Assembly: GCA_020637215.1 (NCBI GenBank)
Contig: JACJWI010000007.1
Location: forward strand, 62,001-126,000
Direction: 5' to 3'
Origin: Microthrixaceae bacterium
GTDB lineage: Bacteria > Actinomycetota > Acidimicrobiia > Acidimicrobiales > Microtrichaceae
Length of the DNA: 64,000 nt
Part shown: positions 1 through 8,235 of the stretch, one piece after another
Position numbering within the stretch: position 1 is the stretch's first letter
Layout: each line of letters begins with the position of its first letter
Notes under the pieces: generated by a model
Database searches by the model: none
The model's input: only the letters and a program-made list of their open reading frames with translations
What the model was told of the DNA's origin: nothing
Program-made: the position numbers and the translations under genes

Positions 1-691
1 CATCGGTCCCGGGTGGCCCGATCAGATCCATCAGCTCGGCGACGATCGCGAACCGCTCGACCGGCGACGGCGACACGGGACGTCCGGCGACCGTCGCGAG
101 GGCCACCCCGGCCGCGGCGCGCAGCAGCGGAGCGGACCGAGCGAACAGCCCGATGGTGTCGAAGCTGGAGGCCAACGGGGTCACCCCCTCGGCGCTGACC
201 GCCCCGTGGGTCGGCCGCCACCCGAGGATCCCGCAGTAGCTGGCGGGCACCCGGATCGACCCGCCGGTGTCGGTACCCAGGGCCAGGTCGACAACGCCGG
301 CTGCCACCGCGGACGCCGAGCCCGACGACGACCCGCCGGTGGTCCGGTCCGGCGCGGCCGGGTTGACCGGCGGCGGGAAGTGCTCGTTGTCGCCGCCGAG
401 GGAGTAGGCGAGCTCGTCGGTCACCGTCTTGCCCACCACCGTCGCCCCGGCCGCAACCAGCGCCTCGACGACCGGGGCCGATCGCCCCGCCGGGGCCCGG
501 GACGCGGCCAGGTCCGGGTTGCCGGCCCCGGTCACCCGACCGGCGACGTCGATGACGTCCTTGACCGCCAGGGTCGTGCCGGCCAGCGGACCGCTCGGCT
601 CGCCCTCGACCAGCAGCCCGGTCGGGCCGATGAACGCCCGCATCGCCGGATCGTCGGATTCTCCGGTCGGGATTGCGACAAGGTGTGTCAC
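1..691 (-). CDS. Amidase-signature family amidase (3' part outside the window)
   Basis: Hydrolyses an amide bond (GatA/AtzF-like amidase-signature fold); the substrate cannot be told. The catalytic Lys is in AVKDVID (about residue 44), the signature GGSSSGSASAVAAG follows at about 119-132 and the nucleophile segment GTDTGGSIRVPAS at about 140, so the Ser-cisSer-Lys triad is complete. About 230 residues are visible, roughly half the usual family length, before the left edge cuts the gene. The GTG start is chosen because it gives a GTGA overlap with the stop of the upstream gene; an ATG 16 codons further in is possible. Its first codons lie in a 45-bp sequence that recurs near 47.3 kb. Confidence 0.85.
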   Translation of the reverse strand, partial: MTHLVAIPTGESDDPAMRAFIGPTGLLVEGEPSGPLAGTTLAVKDVIDVAGRVTGAGNPDLAASRAPAGRSAPVVEALVAAGATVVGKTVTDELAYSLGGDNEHFPPPVNPAAPDRTTGGSSSGSASAVAAGVVDLALGTDTGGSIRVPASYCGILGWRPTHGAVSAEGVTPLASSFDTIGLFARSAPLLRAAAGVALATVAGRPVSPSPVERFAIVAELMDLIGPPGTD

Positions 692-709
692 TGAGCACCC
701 CTATATCGG
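665..709 (+). repeat. 45-bp repeat, copy 1 (second copy at 47327-47371)
   Basis: The sequence beginning GGTCGGGATTGCGACAAGG and ending CCCCTATATCGG matches the minus strand at 47327-47371 with only three mismatches. Here it spans the junction of two coding regions: the last codons of the 420-residue gene and the GTG start of the amidase. The other copy is intergenic, just upstream of a TetR gene. The similarity is seen directly; its role is unknown. Confidence 0.8.
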
Positions 710-1950
710 ATGAAGACGAAGGTGGCGCCGGTGGAGAAGCGGGTGAGTGCAACCTCGGAGCGGTCCGGGGCCGGCTCGTCGGCCATGGTGACCGACCAGC
801 GCGACGGACCGGTCCGCTCCAGCCGGGCGTACGGCGTCACCCCCTCGACCGCGGCCGCCAGGCCGTCGTCGTGGCCGTCGGCCAGCCGACTGATCCAGGT
901 CTCCATCCCACGCTCGTGACGGGCCGGGCAGTCGCCGAGCACCAGCCCGACGTGGTCGTCGGCGAGGGTGACCCGCCAGTCGACGTACGCCCGGGGCCGG
1001 AACGCCGGGTGCAGATCCAGCACCTGGGCGACGTCGGCCAGGGTGGTCCCGGAGCGGGATCCGTCGCCGGCGGCGAACGCGTCGCGGAGCCGTTGCGAGG
1101 TCAGCCCGGCGATGCCGGTGAACTGCCGGTCGACGACCGCCACGGCGTCCTCGGTGCCGTGACGTCGTTCGATCGCGGCGCCGAACGACATGACCAGCAG
1201 GTGCTGCTGGACGCAGACCTCCTCGGCCAGCACCCGTAGAGCAGCGGTCGAGAACCGCTCGGTGACCAGGTCCGGATCGAGCGGAGCGGTGTAGTCGTTC
1301 CAGCCGTCGGCGACCTCGGCGTCGGTGGCCCCGCGCCCGATCGGGCCGAGCTCGAGCGCGGCCAGGCGGGTGGCCTGCACCGGCGCCATCACCTCGGGCA
1401 GCGGCAGCTCGGGGTGGGCGTCGTCGATCGTCACCGTCCAGTGGCAGTGCGGCTGGCGGTCGGCGGGCTCGCGGGGCGGACGGTGGATCGGGCGGACCTG
1501 GGCCCGGCGGTTGGTGGCGATGGCGGTGGCGTCGAAGGTCGGGTCCTCGATCGTGTGGCACATCGCGTGGACGTAGTCCTCGCCCATCGGTTCGACGTCC
1601 ATGAGGGCGCCGCAGTGGTCCAGCCAGAACTCGCCGTGGTTCGCGTCGATCACCCGGTAGCGGAAGTCCATGAACTCCGGCGGGGCGCCGATGTCGAACT
1701 GCATGCCCTTGAAGATCGTCTCGACGTCGCCGCGCCCGAAGCCCAGCAGCTGCTGCATGCGCCGGGTGTAGATCGGGCTCGCCCCCATCCACTCGTCGAT
1801 GGCGATGGCGGTCATCTCGTCGCGGCCGTAGGCGCCGATCAGGTGCGGCATGCCGGCCCGGTCCATCAGCTGGCCGGCGAGCAGGTACTCGCGGACCAGA
1901 CGGGCCAGCTCGTCGTGGGTGAATTCGGCCAGCGTCCGCGGCGCCGTCAC
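688..1950 (-). CDS. Uncharacterised 420-residue conserved protein
   Basis: I do not recognise this protein with confidence. It is soluble-looking, with no signal peptide or membrane segment. The middle holds conserved-looking His/Cys residues (FWLDHCGALMDVEP at about 107, HAMCHTIEDPTF at about 129, HCHWTVTIDD at about 167), as in a small-molecule hydrolase or metal-binding fold. A relative of the L-2-amino-thiazoline-4-carboxylate hydrolase family is conceivable but unproven. It starts with GTG 1 nt after the stop of the HIBADH-like gene and overlaps the amidase start by 4 nt, so it belongs to the CYP51 operon. Its last codons fall in the 45-bp repeat, which may have altered its C-terminus. 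Confidence 0.6.
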   Translation of the reverse strand: MTAPRTLAEFTHDELARLVREYLLAGQLMDRAGMPHLIGAYGRDEMTAIAIDEWMGASPIYTRRMQQLLGFGRGDVETIFKGMQFDIGAPPEFMDFRYRVIDANHGEFWLDHCGALMDVEPMGEDYVHAMCHTIEDPTFDATAIATNRRAQVRPIHRPPREPADRQPHCHWTVTIDDAHPELPLPEVMAPVQATRLAALELGPIGRGATDAEVADGWNDYTAPLDPDLVTERFSTAALRVLAEEVCVQQHLLVMSFGAAIERRHGTEDAVAVVDRQFTGIAGLTSQRLRDAFAAGDGSRSGTTLADVAQVLDLHPAFRPRAYVDWRVTLADDHVGLVLGDCPARHERGMETWISRLADGHDDGLAAAVEGVTPYARLERTGPSRWSVTMADEPAPDRSEVALTRFSTGATFVFIRYRGAQ

Positions 1951-1951
1951 C

Positions 1952-2803
1952 TCAGGGCTCCGGGTACGACTCGAGGCCCAGCGCCGGGGCGAGCAGCCGC
2001 CGGGCCAGCTCGGCGACGGGGGTGTCGACGTTGAGGCCGTCGCCCAACTCCGCAGCCAGCTCCAGGTCCTTGGTCCCGAGCGCGGCGGTGTGGGCGAAGA
2101 TCGGACGCAGTCCGTCGTCGTCGGCCATCACCGAGGCGTCCGGGCGCAACATGATGGCTCCCGCTCCGCCGGTGACCCGGTCCGAGTGGCGCACGACGTC
2201 GCCCAGGGCGGCCACGTCGAGCCCGGCGGCCTGCGCCAGTCGCTGCGCCTCGCCAACGGCGGCGAAGGAGGCGAAGGTGATCAGGTTGCGGGCGATCTTC
2301 ATCCGGGTGCCCTGTCCGACCGGACCGCAGTGCACGACCAGCGACGCGTAGCGCTCGAGGACGGGGCGGGCCCGTTCGACGGCGTCGTCGGACCCGCCGA
2401 CCATGACCGCCAGGGTGCCCTCGTGCGCGCCCATCGCCCCGCCGCTGATCGGGGCGTCGACCAGGTCGACCCCCGCGGCGGATGCCCGTTCGGCCAGGGC
2501 GACGGCGCCCTCGGCGCTGATGGTCGAGTGCACTGCGACGACGGTGCCGGCCGTCGCTGCGGCGAGCAGGCCGTCGGGGCCGTCGAGCACGTCGGCGACC
2601 TGGGCCTCGTCGCGCACCACGATGCTGATGACCCGCGCTCGGGCCGCCAGCTCGGCCGGGGTGGCGGCGACCGTCGCGCCCTCGGCCGCGAACGGAGCGG
2701 TGGCGGCTGCGGCGACGTCGAGCACGACGAGCTCGTCGGGTCGGTCGAGCAGGCGTCGCGCCATCGGCGCGCCGATGTTGCCCAGGCCGATGAAGCCGAT
2801 CAC
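1952..2803 (-). CDS. NAD(P)-dependent 3-hydroxyisobutyrate dehydrogenase-like beta-hydroxyacid dehydrogenase
   Basis: Oxidises a beta-hydroxyacid (or reduces the semialdehyde) with NAD(P); the substrate is unknown. The N-terminal Rossmann motif GFIGLGNIGAPMA, the substrate loop DAPISGGAMGAHEGTLAVM (about 120) and the catalytic Lys in GTRMKIARN (about 170) are present. At 283 residues the length is normal for the family. The start is GTG, giving a GTGA overlap with the SDR upstream. The position next to an SDR and an aldehyde dehydrogenase matches Rv0770 beside Rv0769 and aldA (Rv0768) in M. tuberculosis, so a shared oxidation pathway for alcohol or aldehyde intermediates is likely. Confidence 0.85.
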   Translation of the reverse strand: MIGFIGLGNIGAPMARRLLDRPDELVVLDVAAAATAPFAAEGATVAATPAELAARARVISIVVRDEAQVADVLDGPDGLLAAATAGTVVAVHSTISAEGAVALAERASAAGVDLVDAPISGGAMGAHEGTLAVMVGGSDDAVERARPVLERYASLVVHCGPVGQGTRMKIARNLITFASFAAVGEAQRLAQAAGLDVAALGDVVRHSDRVTGGAGAIMLRPDASVMADDDGLRPIFAHTAALGTKDLELAAELGDGLNVDTPVAELARRLLAPALGLESYPEP

Positions 2804-3567
2804 GGACGCACGACCTGTCCGCCGTCGACGTTGAAGATCTGCCCGGTGATCCAGCTGGCGTCGTCGGAGAGCAGGAAGCTGACCATGCCGGCCATGTCCT
2901 CCGGGGTGCCGCGGCGCTTGAGGGCCAGGCCCTTGACGATGTCGTCCATGATCGAGCCGGGCACGACGCTGCGCGCCGCGTCGGTGTCGGTCGGGCCCGG
3001 GGCGATGGCGTTGATGCGGATGTTGGAGCCGCCGAGCTCGTGGGCCAGCTGGATGGTCAGTCCGTTGATGCCGGCCTTGGCCAGCCCGTAGTAGTTGGCG
3101 TACATGTAGGCCGCGGTCGAGCTCTGGTTGACGATCGCTCCCCCGCCGCCGGCGGCCATGTGCTCCCAGCACGCCCGGATGCACAGCAGCGCCCCGTCCA
3201 TGTTCACGCTCATGAAGCGCCGGTAGTAGTCCCAGTCGACGGTCAGCAGCAGGTCGATCTCCATGCCCCCGAAGATGGCGGCGTTGTTGACCAGGTGGTC
3301 GATGCGGCCGAAGGCGTCCATGGTCGCCGCGGCCATCTCCCGGGTGGAGTCGGGATCGGAGATGTCGACCGCCACCCCGAGCGCGGTGCCGCCGTCCGCG
3401 ACGATCGACCTGGCGACAGCCGCGGCCCGCTCGGCGTCGATGTCGGCCACGACGACCGACGCCCCTTCGGACGCGAGGCGGCGTGCGTAGGCCTCGCCGA
3501 TGCCGCCGGCGGCGCCGGTGACGATGCTGACCCTGTCCTGGAAGCGGAGGTTCGGGGTGCTGGCCAC
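2800..3567 (-). CDS. Short-chain dehydrogenase/reductase (Rv0769-like)
   Basis: Classical SDR oxidoreductase of 255 residues. The cofactor motif TGAAGGIGEA is at about residue 17, NNAA at about 95, the catalytic Ser in VNQSSTAAY, and the catalytic Tyr/Lys in YGLAK about 15 residues later. The acidic residue after beta-2 (VVVADID) suggests NAD(H). The GTG start is supported by an AGGAG ribosome binding site 8 nt upstream. It overlaps the HIBADH-like gene by 4 nt. The order aldehyde dehydrogenase-SDR-HIBADH is that of Rv0768-Rv0769-Rv0770. The substrate is not determinable from sequence. Confidence 0.85.
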   Translation of the reverse strand: MASTPNLRFQDRVSIVTGAAGGIGEAYARRLASEGASVVVADIDAERAAAVARSIVADGGTALGVAVDISDPDSTREMAAATMDAFGRIDHLVNNAAIFGGMEIDLLLTVDWDYYRRFMSVNMDGALLCIRACWEHMAAGGGGAIVNQSSTAAYMYANYYGLAKAGINGLTIQLAHELGGSNIRINAIAPGPTDTDAARSVVPGSIMDDIVKGLALKRRGTPEDMAGMVSFLLSDDASWITGQIFNVDGGQVVRP

Positions 3568-3580
3568 GGGTCGGTCTCCT

Positions 3581-3619
3581 GTCGTGTCGGTGTGTCGTGT
3601 CGGTCTGTCGTGTCGGTCT
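3581..3619. repeat. 13-bp tandem repeat, three full copies plus a partial fourth
   Basis: Unit GTCGTGTCGGTST repeats at 3581, 3594 and 3607, then breaks down after 3627. It fills the 113-bp gap between the aldehyde dehydrogenase and the SDR, immediately upstream of the SDR ribosome binding site. This is the longest gap inside the CYP51 operon. The repeat could alter mRNA structure or be replication slippage. Confidence 0.75.
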
Positions 3620-3680
3620 GTCGTGTGTGCCGGCCCGGGCCGCGTCGGGGCCCGGGTGCCCGGAGCGTCCCGCGCCGTAC

Positions 3681-5159
3681 CTAGCGGGCGACGGCGATCG
3701 CCTTGGTCTCGAGGTACTCCTCGAATCCGGCCACGCCCATCTCGCGTCCGATGCCGGACTGCTTGTAGCCGCCGAAGGGGACGTCCGCGCCGTACCAGAT
3801 GCCGCCGTTGATCCCGAGGGTCCCGGTGCGGATGCGGGCCGCGACGGCCAGGGCGCGGTCCTCGTCGCCGGAGCACACCGCGCCGGACAGGCCGTAGGGC
3901 GAGTCGTTGGCGATCGCGACCGCGTCGTCGTCTCCGTCGTGGGCGATGACGACCAGCACCGGCCCGAAGATCTCCTCGCGGGCGACCCGGGCCGAGTTGT
4001 CGAGGCCGACGACCAGGGTCGGGTCGATGAAGTACCCGCGGTCGAAGCGCGGGGAGCGGCCCCCACCGACGGCGAAGGTCCCGCCCTCGGCGACGGCCAG
4101 GTCGAGGTAGCCCTGCACCCGGTCGCGCTGGCGGGCCGAGATCAGCGGTCCGCAGATCGTGCCCGGGTCGGTCGGGTCGCCCGCGGTGAGGGCGCCCATC
4201 GTGGCCGCGGCCGCCTCGACGATCTCGTCGTGCATCGATCGGGGGACGACCAGGCGGGTGGTGATGGCACATCCCTGACCGGCGTGGGTCGCAGCGGTGA
4301 ACGCGGCCAGCCCGGCGGCCGCGGCCGCGTCCGCGTCGTCGAGGACGACGAAGGCCGACTTGCCGCCGAGCTCCAGGAACACCCGGGTCAGGTTCTCGGC
4401 CGCGTCGCGCATGACCGATCGTCCGGTCGCGGTCGAGCCGGTGAACGACACGACGTCGACGCGGGGGTCCCGGGCCAGCTGTGAGCCGAGCGAGTGGTCG
4501 GTCGAGGTGACGACGTTGAGCACCCCGGCGGGGATGTCGGTCTCCTCGGCCACGATTCGGGCCAGGGCGCTGGCGCACCACGGGGTGTCGGGGGCGGGCT
4601 TGAGCACCGCGGTGCAGCCGGCGGCCAGAGCCGGGCCGACCTTGGCGAAGTTGATCTGGTGCGGGAAGTTCCACGGGGTGATCGCGCCGACCACCCCGGC
4701 CGGCTCTCGGTGCACTCGGCGGTGCGACACGATGCCGAACGACTCCTTCTCGCCCAGGTCGGTGACCCAGCCGTCGTAGCCCTCGGCCAGCTCCGCCCAG
4801 TAGCTGAGGTCCTCGACCGGGAAGTCGTACTGCGCCGCCGCGGTCAGGAACGCCGGGGCGCCCACCTCGGCGGTGGTCAGGTCCCGCATCTCCTCGCCGT
4901 GGGCGACCAGGGCGTCGCGCAGCTGGCGCAGACACCGGGCCCGCAGCGCGGCGTCGCCCGCCCAGGTCCCGGCGTCGAACGCGGCGCGGGCCGCGGCGAT
5001 CGCCGCGTCCATGTCGGCCGCGGTGCCGTCCGCTGCGACGCCGAGCACCTCCTCGGTGGCGGGGTTGGACGTCTCGAAGGTGCCGCCGCCGGTCGCGGGG
5101 CGCAACGTCCCGTCGACCAGAACGACGTCGAGTCCGGCGTCGGCGAGCATGTCGGCCAC
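3681..5159 (-). CDS. NAD(P)-dependent aldehyde dehydrogenase (AldA-like)
   Basis: Oxidises an aldehyde to a carboxylic acid with NAD(P). The 492-residue length is typical. The segment ITPWNFP (about 157) leads into the cofactor domain, SFTGSTATGR is the nucleotide-binding turn, the catalytic Glu is in LELGGKSA (about 265), the nucleophilic Cys in GQGCAI (about 300), and EEIFGPV and PFGGYKQSGIGRE mark the C-terminal half. The GTG start lies 2 nt after the SnoaL-like gene; an ATG four codons in is the alternative. It is the equivalent of aldA (Rv0768) in the mycobacterial cluster and presumably oxidises an aldehyde made by the P450/SDR enzymes of the same operon. Confidence 0.88.
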   Translation of the reverse strand: MADMLADAGLDVVLVDGTLRPATGGGTFETSNPATEEVLGVAADGTAADMDAAIAAARAAFDAGTWAGDAALRARCLRQLRDALVAHGEEMRDLTTAEVGAPAFLTAAAQYDFPVEDLSYWAELAEGYDGWVTDLGEKESFGIVSHRRVHREPAGVVGAITPWNFPHQINFAKVGPALAAGCTAVLKPAPDTPWCASALARIVAEETDIPAGVLNVVTSTDHSLGSQLARDPRVDVVSFTGSTATGRSVMRDAAENLTRVFLELGGKSAFVVLDDADAAAAAGLAAFTAATHAGQGCAITTRLVVPRSMHDEIVEAAAATMGALTAGDPTDPGTICGPLISARQRDRVQGYLDLAVAEGGTFAVGGGRSPRFDRGYFIDPTLVVGLDNSARVAREEIFGPVLVVIAHDGDDDAVAIANDSPYGLSGAVCSGDEDRALAVAARIRTGTLGINGGIWYGADVPFGGYKQSGIGREMGVAGFEEYLETKAIAVAR

Positions 5160-5161
5160 GC

Positions 5162-5716
5162 TCAGCGCTCCCAGATCTTCACCGGCGACGTGCCCGCCGG
5201 GTAGTAGCCGGGAAGCGGGCCCCGCATCGAGCGGTTCATGCGCGCCGTCATGCCCTCGGAGAGCACCCCCGCCGACATCATGTCGAGGAAGGTCCGGGCG
5301 GCGTTGCCGAAGTCGAACCAGTCCCGCTGCCAGTCCCACTGGAAGTCCCCGGCGTAGCGGAACCAGCTGCCGCCGATGCCGTTGACCTCGTAGGGGGTGC
5401 CGTCGGGCCGGGTGGCGTCGGCGACCTGGCGCCAGAAGCCGACGACGAACCCCTTGCGGTCGTCGATGAGGATCTCCTCGTAGGGGTACTGCCAGCCGTC
5501 GAGGCCGCCCATCTCGGCGCCGAGGGCCAGGTCGCGGATCTCGTCGCGACCGACGGCCATGAAGTCGGTGTCGGGGCCGTAGTTCCAGCCGTAGGTGGCA
5601 TCCGGGGTGTAGAGCTCGGCCAGCGGCCGCCAGTCTCCGGCGGCCTCGGCGTCGCGGTTGGCCTGGAGCCACCGCTGCACCATCTCCTCGAGCTCTTCGC
5701 GTGGGAATCCGGGCAC
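5162..5716 (-). CDS. SnoaL-like / NTF2-fold protein
   Basis: A 184-residue single-domain protein of the NTF2-like alpha+beta cone fold (SnoaL-type), often hydrolases, isomerases or hydroxylase partners acting on polyketides or steroids. The pattern of an N-terminal helix (REELEEMVQRWLQANRDAE), then WRPLAELYTPDATYGWNYG and a Trp-rich second half fits the family; no catalytic residues can be assigned. An AGGAG site precedes the GTG start. It lies between ferredoxin and aldehyde dehydrogenase; in M. tuberculosis another SnoaL/ketosteroid-isomerase-like gene (Rv0760c) is near CYP51, so a role on the same substrate is plausible. Confidence 0.7.
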   Translation of the reverse strand: MPGFPREELEEMVQRWLQANRDAEAAGDWRPLAELYTPDATYGWNYGPDTDFMAVGRDEIRDLALGAEMGGLDGWQYPYEEILIDDRKGFVVGFWRQVADATRPDGTPYEVNGIGGSWFRYAGDFQWDWQRDWFDFGNAARTFLDMMSAGVLSEGMTARMNRSMRGPLPGYYPAGTSPVKIWER

Positions 5717-5746
5717 GTCGCTACTCCTTCTGGGTCGTTCCCCCCG

Positions 5747-5800
5747 CCGTTCTGTAGTGCGAGATCCAGGCGTTCGCCTGGATCTCGCACTACAGAACGG
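5747..5800 (-). terminator. Perfect 26-bp inverted repeat with 2-nt loop after the ferredoxin gene
   Basis: Arms 5747-5772 and 5775-5800 are exact reverse complements. The distal arm includes the last codons and TAG stop of the ferredoxin gene, so the other arm duplicates that coding end in inverted form. The transcript would form a very stable hairpin directly after the ferredoxin stop and before the SnoaL-like gene. No T-tract follows, so it may be a U-less actinobacterial terminator, an mRNA stabiliser between operon halves, or a palindromic mobile unit. Confidence 0.75.
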
Positions 5801-5993
5801 GGACGAGGGTGATGGCGTGGGTGGGGCAGTACTTGGCCGCGGCCTCAGCGGCGCGGCGCTGGGACTCATCGGCCTGCTCGACGAGCACGTGGGCGAGCAT
5901 GTCCCGGCCGACCTCGAACAGCTCGGGGGCCTCGTTCTCGCACACCCCGTGGCCCTGGCAGAGGTCGGAGTCGACGACGATCCGGAATGCCAT
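5790..5993 (-). CDS. 3Fe-4S ferredoxin of the CYP51 system (Rv0763c-like)
   Basis: Small 67-residue electron carrier that passes electrons to a P450. The cluster ligands appear as LCQGHGVCENEAP (Cys, a non-ligand position where 4Fe-4S proteins have Cys, then Cys) and a later Cys in KYCPTHA, the pattern of 3Fe-4S P450 ferredoxins. The start codon overlaps the CYP51 stop by one base (TGATG), so translation is coupled. The same gene order and motif occur at Rv0763c-Rv0764c. No reductase gene is in the window. The stop codon sits inside the 26-bp palindrome. Confidence 0.92.
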   Translation of the reverse strand: MAFRIVVDSDLCQGHGVCENEAPELFEVGRDMLAHVLVEQADESQRRAAEAAAKYCPTHAITLVPVL

Positions 5994-7420
5994 CAGGCGC
6001 TCTCCCCTGTCGGCGAGCCGTCCTCGACGACCGTCGGTCCGCTCCGGCGTCGGTAGCGGACCATGCAGGGCTGGGCGAGCTGCACGACCATCTTCGAGTG
6101 GTCGTTGCGGTACGTCTCCGGCGGTTGCGCCGCGGTGAGCTCCCAGTCGCGCAGCAGGATGCAAAAGATCGTCTTGAGCTGCATCATGGCGAACGCGGCG
6201 CCGACGCAACGGTGCCGGCCGGCACCGAACGGGATCCAGTTCCACGGGTTGTCGAGATCGTCCTGACGGGGCTCGACGTAGCGCGACGGGTCGAAGCGGT
6301 CCGGGTCGTCGAACGCCTCGGGGAGTCGGTTCGACACCGCGGGCGACGCGCCGACCAGCTTGCCGGCCGGGATCGTGTAGCCCTCGACCTCTACGGGCAC
6401 CTTCGCCAGGCGCAGCAGCAGGATCAGCGGTGGGTGCAGGCGCAACGTCTCCTTGATCGACGCCTCCAGCCACGGCACCTCGCGCAGGTCCTGGTAGGTG
6501 ATCTCGCCGCCGCCGGCGTCGGCCAGGGCGTCCATCTCGGCCACGACGGCAGCCATGACGTCGGGATTGCGCAGCATCTCGATGATGAACCACGACGCGG
6601 TGGTGGAGGTGGTGTGGTGCCCGGCGAACATCATCGAGATGAACATGCCGGTGATCACGTCCGCGGAGAAGTGCTCGTTGCCGTCGGGGTCCTTGATCGA
6701 CATCAGCACGTCGACCAGGTCGCGCTCCTCGCCCTCGGCGGGGGGCCCGGCGGCGCGGCGGCGCGCCATGATGCCCTGGACCCGCTCGACCAGCGCGGCG
6801 CGGGCCGCGTCGCGGCGACGGAAGCTGTCGATGTCGGCGTACGGGTCGACGAAGGCGATGGCGTCTGTGCCGCGCTCGAGCTCGTGGAACAGGTGAGCCA
6901 CCGACACGTCGAGCTCCTCGCGGAACCGCGGCCCGATCAGACACGACGTCGAGGTGTAGATGAACAGCTCGGCGGTCCAGTCGAGCAGGTCGATCTCGCC
7001 CTCGTCGTCCCACTCCGCGAGCATCCGCTCGATCTCGGCGGTGATCGTCGCGGCGTGGCCCCGCATGAACTTGTCGCGCAGCGACTGGTTGTGCAGCGCC
7101 CGCCGGCGTTCCTCGGGGGTGGCGTCGAACACCACGCCCTCGCCGAAGATCGGCGTCATGAACGGGTAGGCGGCCGCCTGGTCGAGCTCGTCGTCGGAGG
7201 CCCGGAAGAACACCTCGTTGGCCTCGGCGCCCGACAGCAGCACGACGTCGTTGTCGGCCAGCCGGAACTCGCCGACGTCGCCGCACTCGTCGCGCACCCG
7301 CTGCATCAGTCCGATCGGGTCGACCCGCAGCTCCTCGAGGTGCCCGGTCCCGCCGTCGTCGCCCGACACCTTGGGGATGTCGGCGGAGCGCCCGGTCGGG
7401 GCGGTCGTGGTGTCGGTCAT
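5993..7420 (-). CDS. cyp51: Cytochrome P450 CYP51, sterol 14alpha-demethylase
   Basis: Closely resembles M. tuberculosis CYP51 (Rv0764c) along its whole 475 residues. Diagnostic segments are DPIGLMQRVRDECGDVG near the N-terminus, YPFMTPIFGEGVVFDA, the CYP51 I-helix FAGHHTTST (about 265), ETLRLHPP for the ExxR motif, the heme loop FGAGRHRCVGAAFA with Cys at about 405, and HSKMVVQLAQP near the end. The family removes the 14alpha-methyl of sterol precursors in three oxidations; the natural role in actinobacteria is unsettled. The ATG start overlaps the upstream SDR stop (ATGA). The ferredoxin immediately downstream is the likely electron donor. Confidence 0.93.
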   Translation of the reverse strand: MTDTTTAPTGRSADIPKVSGDDGGTGHLEELRVDPIGLMQRVRDECGDVGEFRLADNDVVLLSGAEANEVFFRASDDELDQAAAYPFMTPIFGEGVVFDATPEERRRALHNQSLRDKFMRGHAATITAEIERMLAEWDDEGEIDLLDWTAELFIYTSTSCLIGPRFREELDVSVAHLFHELERGTDAIAFVDPYADIDSFRRRDAARAALVERVQGIMARRRAAGPPAEGEERDLVDVLMSIKDPDGNEHFSADVITGMFISMMFAGHHTTSTTASWFIIEMLRNPDVMAAVVAEMDALADAGGGEITYQDLREVPWLEASIKETLRLHPPLILLLRLAKVPVEVEGYTIPAGKLVGASPAVSNRLPEAFDDPDRFDPSRYVEPRQDDLDNPWNWIPFGAGRHRCVGAAFAMMQLKTIFCILLRDWELTAAQPPETYRNDHSKMVVQLAQPCMVRYRRRSGPTVVEDGSPTGESA

Positions 7421-8235
7421 GGTTCCCCCTGGTCGTCCGGACTCGGAGCTCGCAGCACCGCCGGGTCGCCGATCGGCGCCTCGGGCTGCACCTCGAGCAG
7501 GGCGTAGCGGGTGCCCTTGGGCGCGGACACCACCGCCAGCACGGCGTCGGCGAACTCGACGGGCCGGATGGCGCCGTCGTGGCGCAGCAGGCCCCAGTGC
7601 GACCACGAGGCGACGACCTCGTTGATCGAGTCGACCGACCAGGTGGTGCCCTGCTCGGTGCTCGACGGACCGGGGCGGACGATGCCGACGCGCACGCCGG
7701 TGCCCTCGCACTCCATGGCCATCGCCCGGGCGAAGCCCTCGAGCCCGGCCTTGGACGCCACGTAGGCCGCCATGTGGGTGCGGGGATCGACCGCCACCTC
7801 GGAGGTGACGAACACGACGTCGCCGCGGCGTCGGGCGACCATCGCCGGCACGATCTCGTGGACCAGGGCCTGGGCGCCGAGCAGGTTGACCTGCATCTGG
7901 CGGTGGAACTCGACGGGGTCGGCCAGCGTGGTGATCGGCTGCACGTCCCCGGCGTTGGACACGACGATCTCGATCGGTCCGAGCTCGTCCTCGGCCCGTC
8001 GGGCGAAGTCGGCGATGGAGTCGGGATCGGTCAGGTCGAGGGCGACGGCCACGGCCTCGCCGCCGTCGGCGGCGATCTTGGCCGCGAGCTCCTCGAGGCG
8101 GTCGACCCGACGGGCGCCCACCACGACGGGGTGCCCGGCGGCGGCCAGTCGGGCGGCGATGGCGGCGCCATGACCGGACGACGCACCGGTCACCACGGCG
8201 GTCCGACGGTCGGGGTGCGGCTCGAAGCGGGGCAT
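7417..8235 (-). CDS. Short-chain dehydrogenase/reductase (Rv0765c-like)
   Basis: 272-residue SDR. It has the Rossmann motif TGASSGHGAAIA near the N-terminus, SNAGDV at about 92, Ser in FVTSEVAV and the catalytic pair in YVASKAG (about 160). The basic residues after beta-2 (VGARRVDR) suggest NADP(H). It sits between two P450 genes and overlaps both (TGATG upstream, ATGA downstream), exactly as Rv0765c lies between CYP123 and CYP51. Likely it oxidises or reduces an alcohol or ketone made by one of the P450s. Confidence 0.87.
   Translation of the reverse strand: MPRFEPHPDRRTAVVTGASSGHGAAIAARLAAAGHPVVVGARRVDRLEELAAKIAADGGEAVAVALDLTDPDSIADFARRAEDELGPIEIVVSNAGDVQPITTLADPVEFHRQMQVNLLGAQALVHEIVPAMVARRRGDVVFVTSEVAVDPRTHMAAYVASKAGLEGFARAMAMECEGTGVRVGIVRPGPSSTEQGTTWSVDSINEVVASWSHWGLLRHDGAIRPVEFADAVLAVVSAPKGTRYALLEVQPEAPIGDPAVLRAPSPDDQGEP

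Noticed and set aside
1..690. Long plus-strand open frames opposite the amidase and many similar frames elsewhere
   Set aside because: They are antisense shadows of GC-rich genes: Arg/Pro/Gly-rich translations, no domain motifs, and the opposite strand has a clear protein.
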